This document shows positions 46,569 to 58,500 of a DNA stretch of 64,000 nt, one piece after another. The first letter of the stretch is position 1, and the number at the start of each line of letters is the position of its first letter. The translations under genes and the position numbers were made by a program. Under the pieces are notes generated by a model, which ran no database searches, was not told where the DNA came from, and was given only the letters and a program-made list of their open reading frames with translations. Location of the stretch: positions 7,348,785 to 7,412,784 of the forward strand of contig NW_024725489.1 in NCBI RefSeq assembly GCF_018991925.1, read 5' to 3'. Origin of the DNA: Homarus americanus. Lineage: Eukaryota; Arthropoda; Malacostraca; Decapoda; Nephropidae.

Positions 46569-49500
46569 CTGTGTACACAACAAACAACAAGTTCTTTTAA
46601 ACAAATATTACAAAAATATGTATTTCATATTGAAACATTGAAAAATATTAATAAAAAAATAAGCTTATTGATGACATAACTGATACTGTACAGTGGAGTC
46701 ATGATAATTCACAGGTTAGGTACCAGAGGACATCACCTATTACCAATTCCCTAATTATAGTTTAAATGATGTCAATAAAATACACTAAATATCATACATA
46801 ATACATAAAAAAATACATTGACACACAGATGTTGTACAAAAGGTAGATCATTATCATCCTCCAGGTTACAGCATTACATCAACATGGAGACAGGCAGGTG
46901 CTGTGGCTGGCTGATTGGTCAGCTGGTAGCCTATGTAAACAAAGCACCAGGAATTCAATACGACTCAGTACAAGTATACACCAAAAACTGACGTCCTATT
47001 AACCGCGAATTCGCATAACCGACGATTGCATATTGGGAAAATACCCCATAAGTTTCATTGACACCCAGGAGATCCAATGATTGAGGGAGGAGTCGCAGAG
47101 CCATTTTGAATTTGGCGGACGGTGTGTGAATTCTCGCCACCAGAGAGCTCTACGCCCGGTCTACGCACTGCCTCCAACTCGTTCCTGCCTCTCTATGTCT
47201 TCGATTTCATATGTTATGCAATCATGCCTAAAGCCTCAGTGATAGTTCATCTTGTGCTCACCTAAGAGGGACAGCTTGATGTGATGTGAAAAGGTGTAAT
47301 AAGAGTGATGATGGACCAGCAACTTGAACTTGCCACCGTTGTTCATCTCTACCATCTTCAACACAGGTAAATCACAGTCAATTTATGCTTTACATTCCTT
47401 ATTTAAGGCTTATTATGCTTGCTTTATATGTCTGCTTTATTTTCTTGCTTGACAGTGTGGAAAACAGAGATATTTCAAGGGTAGATGGGATTAAATGCTT
47501 CAATAACTGTTGATTTACTGACCAACGACTTTTCACAGTCCCTTTATGCACTGGTTATCGGGGTATACCTGTCACTCATTTCTGGTTGAGCGTAGAATTT
47601 TTTTATAATATATTTTAATTTACAATGATATTTTATTAACCCGCCACCAAATGAAGCTAAATAATATGGGAATTATGACGAAATTGCATACTGTCATTTT
47701 AACAGGGTTGCAGGGATGACAGAGCCACCCCCTGCTGCCTGCTTCTCCCACACAGAATTCAGTTCCCACTCTTCATTTATTATATTTTATAATTTTCTAT
47801 TTTCTTTATTTATTAATCACATTAAAGCATTTAAATTATATTTACACAACTTTTATTAAAAAAAGAGAGATAAAAAAAAAAGAGGTAGTAATAAAGGTGC
47901 CCGAGAATATAAGAACGTGAATCTGTATTTGGGGAATTATTGAGACTCCACCGTACAGTGTCATCACTTCTTCATCAACCTAACTATGTTCCTGTACTGT
48001 ACAAACAACAATAGTCTTCACTCTCAAGTAAAATTACAATATTATCCTGTTTCTTCACCAGTAAAATGATGAACTGAAACTTATAATCCTAAGAACATAT
48101 AAAATAAATGTTACCGCAATGTTCTTTCCCAAACCATACTGTAATCACTATAACCTGCTGGAGTGGTGAAGTGTCTTGCTTATGAGGACACCGCTGGCCT
48201 AGGGCTACTTAGACGAACCACTCAATCCAGATGACCACAAGTGTACAATCAAAGACAAAAGTCGTGTTGCGGTTTTGTCCGAAGATTAAATATATTTCGT
48301 GAAACATTATGAGAGCCCCCTACCACAGGGCAGAGTGCACTAAAAGTTTAGCCCTTAAGCATATGTTTTCACCAAATTTCACAACACGACTTTTGTCTTT
48401 CACTGTACAGTCTAACATGAACATAACTTTAAAACTGGAACTACAACAATTACAATGGCCTTATCTGTGGTTACAATGTTTGTCTGTGGATGCTGTTGAA
48501 GTGATATACAGACTCAAGTAGTATTGAGTAGAGAGAGACAATACCAGGGGCTACTAACCAGTCGTGTGAATCATATCCACATTGAGAGTTTGATCAATGG
48601 CGTCCCGGATTAACTCAGCATGGTAATGAAGCTTCAGGTGCTCCAGCATATCACACGCAGCGTTCAGCATGGCTATGGGATTAGCTATGTTGCGACCTGC
48701 CACCGAAAGCCCTGTGTTCCGTGTCCCTGGTTCAAACACCGCAAACTGGAAATGAAAAAGAATTTGAATAAATAACCCTGACACAGCATTAACGTATATG
48801 GTAAAAGTACATAAATATCTCCCTAAAGGAGCGTAACTTTATTCTCCAATGAAATGCGTCAATGGTTTCACACTATGAAGGTAAACTGAATGAGAGGGAC
48901 ATAATGAACGATAACTCACATGATGGCCATAGTTACGTCCAGACAGTAGACCCGGTCCACCCACCAGGCCACAAATGACATTAGACACCACATTACCATA
49001 CAGGTTGGGCAGCACCATAACGTCAAACTGCTGGGGTCTGGCTACCACCTGCATGCAAGTGTTGTCAACAATCATGTCGTTGAATTCTATTTCCGGATAT
49101 TCCTTCGCTACGTTGCGGCAAGTCTCCAGAAACAGTCCATCAGACAATTTCCTGGTGGAATATTAAATGTATGTTACTCTGTTTTCGTATCTTAGGAGCT
49201 CTGGTTTACTGGTTATTTATATGGAATATTGAGAATATAAATTTGACTAAGCATCTCACTAACAGCAAAACCAAGATTCTTTATAAGACAGACTGAGGCT
49301 CTCTCTTAACAATATGTTAGCCTCTTCCTGTCCTGGTGTGCCGAGGCACATTACTTAATGACTACTTACACCAGCCTAGCAGGTGCACGCAAGAGGTTCA
49401 TAGGGAGGCGTGGATTAGGGACATGCTATTGCTTCTCCTCACACACAAGAAAGTTTCTTTTAGTAAACTATTAATGAACATTCCAACACATTCTATGCAA

Positions 49501-52500
49501 AATATATTGATATAAAGAATTGTGAATGAGTGTGAATGCTAAAGATTTATTTTGTATACTAAGTACAATACTGTATGTAAGTTGAGGATGTGAGCAAATA
49601 CTTAGGGATATCTCTACTAGTTTTAGTTTTTCATGTCACTTTCTCTCCTCTCACCACTCTCCCTGTCACTCCCTGCCCTCTTCTCACACTTTTGCACTTA
49701 CTAACCCACACCACAAAAAATAAGGAGAAAGGAGTGAAGTTAATATAAAGGTGAACTACTGTATATTCTACAGGAATTCTCAGCAAGAAGCAGTTACAAC
49801 ATTTGAAGAATCACATAAAAATAAATAGAATCATAACTTGCTATAAATCAACAGCAAATTCATTCTTTCCAAAAACATAAAATTAAATAAATACTTACAT
49901 AATGTTTGCTTTATGAATTGCTGTGACCTTCTTGCGACCATTTCTTGTAGCGTACTCAAAGCCGTACCGTGCCAGTCTTTCTGAGCCTTTCCTTGTTATG
50001 ATCTTCAGACTCTCAACCACACCTTTCACATTCTGCAAAAAAATGTAGTTAAACAAAAATCCCTGTAAAGTCACACTAATATGTACTATACTGTCATAGA
50101 GAATACAGCTGGGCTGGAAGATGAAAAAGGTACGAGAAACATCAGTGTGTAGTGTCTGGTTCTGGAAGGTGGACTGGCACTACCTATTTTGCCATGTACA
50201 GTACAGTACTGTACCAATAAAATGCATAAATATTTTTAAGGACTGCTACAAGTATACCCAAAACATAAATCATTACAACAGGTGTCTTACTAAAGGAGGC
50301 AGCTTTACCAATAGCTGGGGTACAGTCAGGATGAGGGAGCTCTTCATTAACATAACTTAAGTATTATACTTCATACCAAAATAATCTGATGGACATTCCT
50401 CTAAATAATGCCAAAGAAGAGACCTAACCTATTAACTACTGTGCTGCTCCACCTGGGCCATGTGACCTTCACCAGCATAATCATTAAACTAGAAATATAC
50501 AAAAGTGATCCACATATCTCCTTCTTTGGTGGAATCTCTTGCCAGGCAGATTCGCTTAGTCAAGTCTGTCCAATAAGTTTTCTCACATAACCCCAAGTGG
50601 CTGGATCTCACACCTTACTCACCTTAAAGCCATAAAAGGATATTTGTTGTTTGTGATGATCGTATAGAGTGAACAGAGGTAAGTAGAGCTCCATTTAACG
50701 ATGAACTACAGTGGCTAAGTATATTTCATGTAGTATTATTAATCAAACAGTATATTGAATGACCAAATCAAGTCTTAACATTTAGAGTATAGTAGATTAT
50801 AGTACAGTATAGTACTCTGTATAGTATAGTACTCTGTATAGTATAGTATAGAATAGTATAGTACTCTGTATAGTATAGTATAGTATTATGATGGCCTCTA
50901 TTACTACAAAGCAATTTCAAAGTGAGAATGAATTAGTATCACAAAATCTGTGGACATGAGCACTCACCTCGTGTTCCATCATAGAGTATTCTCCCTCCGT
51001 GTTCTCCCGAATCAGGATAATGTCTACGTCACTGTACCGGGAGCGTACTGAAGGGTAGGACTTACAGTGCAGAACATTGGCAAAAAGGTCGAGTTCTGTG
51101 CGTAGGGTGGCGTTACGAGAGCCGCTGGAAACGTCTCCATACTTGCTCTCTATGCTGCCTGGTCAAGTGAATGGGGAAAAATATGTACAGTAAATAAAAG
51201 AAGCAGTTTAATATAAAGTAATATATATTTTTTTTACCTCGTGGCTAAATAATTTTGTCTCCCCTAATGTTAATGGTCCTCAGGCCATGATACATCTTGT
51301 GAAAATATTATTATTCTAAAAAAATATACGTACCTGTAAATTTATGAGTGTACAAAGTATTTTTTTATCATACAAAACTCTTCACAGTACAGTATGATGG
51401 AGGGCAACCAGAGTAAAGCTGTTTAATGACAGCAGTTTCATTAAAAAGTGGAATAGTATTACCTCTTGCAAACCTTTTATACTACCTCTTGTAAACCTTT
51501 TACACTACCTCTTGCAAACCTTTTATATTAATTCTTGTAAACCTTTCATATTACCTCTTGCAAACCTTTTATATTACCTCTTCAAACCTTTTATATTACC
51601 TCTTGCAAACCTTTTATATTACCTCTTGTAAACCTTTCATATTACCTCTTGCAAACCTTTCATATTACCTCTTCAAACCTTTTATATTACCTCTTGCAAA
51701 CCTTTTATATTACCTCTTGTAAACCTTTCATATTACCTCTTGCAAACCTTTCATATTACCTCAAGCAAACCTTTTATATTACCTCTTGTAAACCTTTCAT
51801 ATTACCTCTTGTAAACCTTTTATATTACCTCTTGTAAACCTTTCTTATTACCCCTTGCAAACCTTTTATATTACCTCTTGTAAACCTTTTATATTACCTC
51901 TTGTAAACCTTTCATATTACCTCTTGTAAACCTTTTATATTACCTCTTGTAAACCTTTCATATTACCTCTTCAAACCTTTTATATTACCTCTTGCAAACC
52001 TTTTATATTACCTCTTGCAAACCTTTTATATTACCTCTTGCAAACCTTTTATATTACCTCTTGTAAACCTTTCTTATTACCTCTTGTAAACATTTTATAT
52101 TACCTCTTGCAAACCTTTTATATTACCTCCTGTAAACCTTTCTTATTACCCCTTGCAAACCTTTTATATTACCTCTTGTAAACCTTTCATATTACCTCTT
52201 GCAAACCTTTTATATTACCTCTTGTAAACCTTTCTTATTACCTCTTGTAAACATTTTATATTACCTCTTGCAAACCTTTTATATTACCTCTTGTAAACCT
52301 TTCATATTACCTCTTGCAAACCTTTCATATTACCTACTGCAAACATTTTATATTACCTCTTGCAAACCTTTTATATTACCTCCTGTAAACCTTTCTTATT
52401 ACCCCTTGCAAACCTTTTATATTACCTCTTGTAAACCTTTCTTATTACCTCTTGTAAACATTTTATATTACCTCTTGCAAACCTTTTATATTGCCTCTTG

Positions 52501-55500
52501 TAAACCTTTCATATTACCTACTGCAAACATTTTATATTACCTCTTGCAAACCTTTTTATATTACCTATTGCAAACATTTTATATTTTCTCTTGCAAACCT
52601 TTCATATTACCTCTTCCAAACTTTCCTTACAATAATAAACCAGAAAAGACATGTAAACAGATGACTAACTCTCTTAACCTTAATTTATATCTGAGGACAA
52701 GAGTGAGGCAGAGACCACCACCAACACACTGCCTGTACTCTACCACCTGACCCACTACTCACATGAAATACATCAAGATAATTTCATCCAAGTTCACTTA
52801 TAAATTTAATTGATCTCTATGTTTCTGGTGTATTCCTGGCCTGTTAGGTGATGGTCCGTGGACATGGGTGAGTATAACAAGTTTTCCTCTATGTATAGCT
52901 GTCTTGTTTGTCTGTCTGTGGGTATTAATTATTACAGGTAGTTCTGCTATAACGCGATAATTGTGTTCTTGTAAAATATCGTGTTATAGAAAATCGCGTA
53001 ATAGAAATAACAGGGCTTATGGAGAAAATAGGGTTAGGTGCAGATTACTCGAAATCGAAAAAATTTAGTAGTTAGCCTAACACAAAGGATAGCACAGTCT
53101 AAATAAATGTTACATTCATATCTAATAATGAAATCATACAGTAAATGTAACACTTTACTTTGAAAAAATATGAATGTAACTTGATGGGGAAGAAGGGTGA
53201 TTTTGAGGTTGATAACATCGAGCTTCTCTTCAAGTGTTATATCCTTTCTTTTACAATAATCACCGGGAATTCTATCATCAGAACGCTTTTTTGAGATATT
53301 CTTCTTTACCATATTCACAGTTAATACCACAAAATTGGAGAAATAGTAAGCAAAAATCGCGTTATAGCAAACAAGCGTTCGCGTTATACAAATATTGTTC
53401 CGAATTCATAAATCGCGTTAGAGCAAATTCGCGTTATCAAAACACGCGTTATAGCAGAACTCACTGTATCCTGCATCTTATTTTGTGTTATTCATATTAT
53501 TATTTTCTTTGCTATACCTGTACTGTACTGTAGTTTTATCCAAATTTCCAATTACCAATAATTACGTACAGTAATCTTGGCAACTATCACTACTACAGTA
53601 CAGTACCATCAGCGGTATGACCAGACACTGTACCTGTATAAAAACTGTTTTGCCTTCACCTCATCATTTTGTGAACAGTTATTGAGCTTTAATATTATTC
53701 TTTGGAAACAAAAGTCAGATATATCTTCCAACATTTTTGGTGAAACATGATACCTGTAGTGCAGTCCTACCTCAACTACAATGTTTTCTATGACCAAAAC
53801 TATAAATATTTTTTACAGGTAGGTGACTAACACACTCACTAGTGGTGGTCCACACAAATGGTGAGTGGCTAACACACTAGTGAGGTAAGGTAAGGAAATT
53901 TCTTCACGAAATAAACAAAAGGCAACATTTCTAACCTTTCAGAGCAACACCATTCCTCTTGATACAAATTAAAGCATTCTCAAATTCTTCTTCAGTTGAG
54001 TCTTGTGTGATCTGGACCTCCTCAAAGTCAACCGGTACACCAGCATATCTGAAAATTGTCACCACTATTTTATACAAATTTATATATATTTTTTTAATTA
54101 TCTACAGAAATTTGTGATGGATGTCTTTGCCAAATATCATAATATAAACAAGTCAACTCTGTGTGTGGAAGCAGCAGCGAGGTACAGGCAGATCCCTCGA
54201 GTTACAGAAAAGTTGTCCGTAACTGGAGAAATACCTGTACAGCACGGTATTATACAACCAACTAGAGCCATGTATCATACCTGAAGATGTTCTTAACATA
54301 GCCCATCATCTCCGGCCCAATACCATCACCAGGCATCATGGTGACTGTGAACCGTCCACCATACTGGGCCACCGGGAATGGCTTCGACTGTTTCAAGAAA
54401 GAAACACATTAGAATCACAAAAAATATATTTACTCTTGTGACATAGATTTTACCAGTGATGGCGTCCACACCACGAAGTCTGAGACCGACTTACAAACAA
54501 GGTTTAGGATGGTAAACTATTTGTAACTTGGGCACTGCCTTTATATGGAACCCAAATTTGCCATATACCTGTACAGTACTGTACTGTAGTTCCATGTAAC
54601 AAATAAACATAATAAGACAACAACAAACTTTATTAATATTATCCTGAACATAAACATAATAATGTAGCAATTAAACCAGTGGAAGATAGGTGTGTGTGTG
54701 TGTGTTTACAGGAAATAGCCCACCCAGGCACAGGTCACTGACCCACATCAGGGCCTGGTAGGTGAAAATGTAATCTTATAATAATACAGTAATAATAATA
54801 ATAATAATAATAATAATTCATAGTAAATAAATTTTTTAATAAAATACACAATTAAAAATAACATACTAAAATAATAATGATAACAAACACCACTGTTATA
54901 ATAATAATAAAAATACTAAAGAACCACAAAGAAATAAAAGAAATAAAAAAAGATCAAAAGTGAGAAACAATACCTGTACAGTAAACTCTCGAAGATCCGA
55001 ACCCGAGAAATCCGGATTTCGGAAGATCTGGACAAAAAAAATTGAGGGGTTCTGGGCCAAGAAGCCTCCTAGAAGTTTCCCTAAGAAACATTCCCAAACC
55101 AGAGCAAAGAACATTTTAGGCCCGTGGGCGCTGCTTGACCAGTCAGTTGCTTGGACACAGGTGCCCGAGGAGGTGGGGGAGACAAACACAGTTGACAATT
55201 GTTGTTTGTGGGAATATTATATCATTCACTCTGGTAATGATACAATGTTTCTTATTGTGTTATCACAGGTATATGCATGATTTATATAGGGTAATTTGTT
55301 TATCACTACATTAATACTGTAATTTTGGTGTTTCTTACATCATTCATTATTCGCCGGAAAATCCGGACAATAGGCTTTTCCGGACAGGTGGTCCCCCCTT
55401 TTAGTCTGAATCTTCAAGGGTTCACTGTATATACAGTGGTCCCTCGGTTAACGAATTACCTTCCATAAGAATATTCAATTCGGTTAACGAATTCCTTACG

Positions 55501-58500
55501 AATTCCTCTCAACATGTTTTCGCTTGATCACCACCTGGAATATTAGTCCGCCAATACAGTAATCGGTTCTAGGGCTTAAATTCGTTCCCATTTGAGTAAA
55601 TATCAAGAAGGTTGTACTCTTCAATAATTTTCCAAGTTTTATATTAAAATTTTTAGTCATTTTAACAATTGTTTAACATAATTGAAGTACAGGAAACTAG
55701 TTTTTAGTGCACCAAACAGCCACTCAACTCACCAAACAGGTGTCAGTTTGTATCTCTGGTCAGTAGAGGTAACATCTTGCTTGAGACTCTCTTGAACATA
55801 AACTATTTTTACGTTTTTACAGTACAATTATTGGTCATTCTGAAATTTATTTAACATATTGACAATATATAGTGCAGTGCAGTGATATAAAGAAAATAAT
55901 CTTGAATTACACCAAGTGAACTTAAAATTTTATGGGTGAAATGACGGCATGAAGCATGGGGTGATTTCTCTTCCACCCCCACTTCCTTCCCTTCTCCTCC
56001 ACCCCCACTTCTAATTCCCATCATCTTCAACCAGGAGCCTTCTACATACACACCTCAAAGTAGGTGTACTTTACTGCATTTATTTTTACTTTGTATGTAA
56101 TTTTCGGTGAGCTGGAACCAATTACCCAAAATCCCATTGAAACAATGGTTTCGGTTAACGAATGACCTTCTGGAACGAAATGTGTTCGTTCCAGGTCATT
56201 CGTTAACCGAGGGACCACTGTATATATATGTTGTGTTGTCAAAGTAAGAGAAACAATTGAGACCCTGCAATTGTGTGTAAATGAGGCAGAAAGTCAGATC
56301 AGCAACCTGGAACTTGGTCACAATTTTTGTGATGCCATATGGCAGCAGAGTCTACCATTAGACAACACATTATGCTTTCACTTTCTTCCCAGGAGGTTGT
56401 ACCTCCCTGTTTGATAGCTGCCTACTACCAAACTACCTAGTATGTGTGTGTGTGGAGGCAGTGGGCTGTAACTGTGTCACCAGCCAACTGTGCTACCTCC
56501 CCAAAGTGACATCAAGGCATACACACATCACAGTGCAGCAGCCACACATGACTGAGTCAGTTGGGTGGTTGAACTGTGTGATTCATTCTTGTTATCGCCC
56601 ACAGGATGGTTTGAGGGCGGAATGAGCTTCTTTTTTTTTTTAGTAAAATATGTGCTATTTTATTCTATGATGTGCTATGTACATCATTATTTTTTGTTTT
56701 ATTACAGCAAATATTGTTAATTTTTTGAGGGAGGGAGGAGTAATATTTTAATTACATTATGTATACAGTATTTTCATTTTCTTCTAAAATATATACATTA
56801 CAGTTAAAGAAATTAACACAAATTTTCTTTACAGTGAGTTCTGCTTTCATTTCATCAAATTTTAGTAAAAAAGTAACACTTATAATACTTACAGCCGTGA
56901 AGGTTCTTCTCTGGGACACATTTGGGACCTAGAAATAAAGACAGAATCAGACTGACTTCATACACTTGTCTCAACTGTACATTGTCTGTTTACCTCACTA
57001 AATAGACTGTATGCCTGCATTATCTTTATACAAGTTGAGTCATCAGTGACACACAAACATGGGGCCGTTGTGAAGCGGGTGGCTGACAGAAACATTTATT
57101 TACAGCATTAACTAAGGAATAAAACCTGAATACAAAAAGTGCTAGTCTTTCACCTAATTTATTTTAGTTTCCATGTTAGGTGGCTGAATAACCCAGACCC
57201 TTGTCCATATATATTACCAAAATAATTATCTAACTCTGATAATTTTTCAGTTTTAATTATCAAGTTTGTCAGATTTATGATCCTGTATATTAACATTGTT
57301 TCCTATATACCATATATTTCTAAGGCTGTGGATATTTGTCCGGTTGTCAGTTAAAGAATAAATGGCAACGAGAATGCACAGACCCTATTGGAACTTGACC
57401 TAACCTACCTAACTTAACAGAAAAACCTTTTAAAACATACCTAACTATACTTACTGGATTCTCATTTCCATTAGTCTACTTAATAGGTTGTAAATAATAT
57501 TTCCACAAAGTCTCGTCCAATTTTATCAACTCCTTCTGGTGTTAGTCTAAAAAACCCTACTTAATCCACAACTGGACAAATATCCACAGCATATTTCTAA
57601 GTAGTTACAATGAGTATGTAAAGTACATTCTTGATATTTACTAATTAATAAAATCATACCAAGTCATTCTACCATACATCACTACCCCCCCCCTGGAGGT
57701 CCTGTATCACTAACACGCCTCATTGGGTTACAGTACAACTCACCCCATTGCCAACTCGGCTCACATCCAACTCGCCAACTCGGACCATCAAATACTGCAC
57801 CAACTAGGACCGCTTAGGTTAACAAACTCAGACTAATAAGTATAAGTTTACACATTTTTGTATGAATGATAAAAGTACAATGATAAAAAGCAACATAGAT
57901 TATAAGGGGGTGGGGAATTGACTTGTTATTATTTATCTTTTCATTCTATCTTATTAATATATTAATGCGCATATGTGGAAGATGTGATCTTTTTCTTTTA
58001 TATATACTTTTATATTTTATATTTATTTCACAATTAAGATCACTTTACCTGGAGACCTGACAATGACACCCTCAAAAAATATGACGGTTGAGGATAACCT
58101 GATCACGAGATCTGAGGTTAATGAGTTCCACAACAATTTAAATAATGAGTTACTTAATGCACAAAGGCAGAACATACCATACAGAAAATGCAGATCAAAT
58201 AACAATGACCCCAAATGGATAAATAATTATTTAATGAATATTATTGGCCAAAGAAAGGCTATAGGTTGGAGAATAAATCATGTAGTTTACCTCCGAGATT
58301 ATTATAAGGTATTGGCCAGTAGGGTTAAGACTGAGATAAGAAAAGCAAAGAGGAATAATGAACTGAAGGTAGAAAGGGAGGCAAAGTCAAACCCCATGGG
58401 ATTCTCTCAAATGTATCAAACTAAAACAAGAAAAAAGATTGGACCAATACCGGCGAGCTAACTGATAACGACAGAGAAATGAGCAATAATCTGAACAGGC

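Larger units (their letters stand above)
54713..56450 (-). repeat. SINE-like dispersed repeat, copy 3, split by two MITEs
   Basis: Segment 54713-54976 matches 22685-22800 in part (tagcccacccaggcacaggt, cactgacccacatc), with an expanded AAT-rich middle. Segment 56223-56450 matches 22810-23035 (gagaaacaattgagaccctg, gatgccatatggcagcag). Between them lie the MITEs 54979-55427 and 55434-56220. Confidence 0.75.

Noticed and set aside
46970..47580. Possible pogo-like MITE (ttaaccgcgaattcgcataaccg)
   Set aside because: Inverted ends and TA flanks could not be paired by eye.
51460..52625. Regularly spaced short repeats as a CRISPR-like array
   Set aside because: Units are contiguous without unique spacers, in a eukaryotic intron; this is a minisatellite.
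51649..52750. Open frames of 62 and 183 codons with [15 protein letters not shown] repeats
   Set aside because: Produced by the 23-bp minisatellite in an IDH3G intron.
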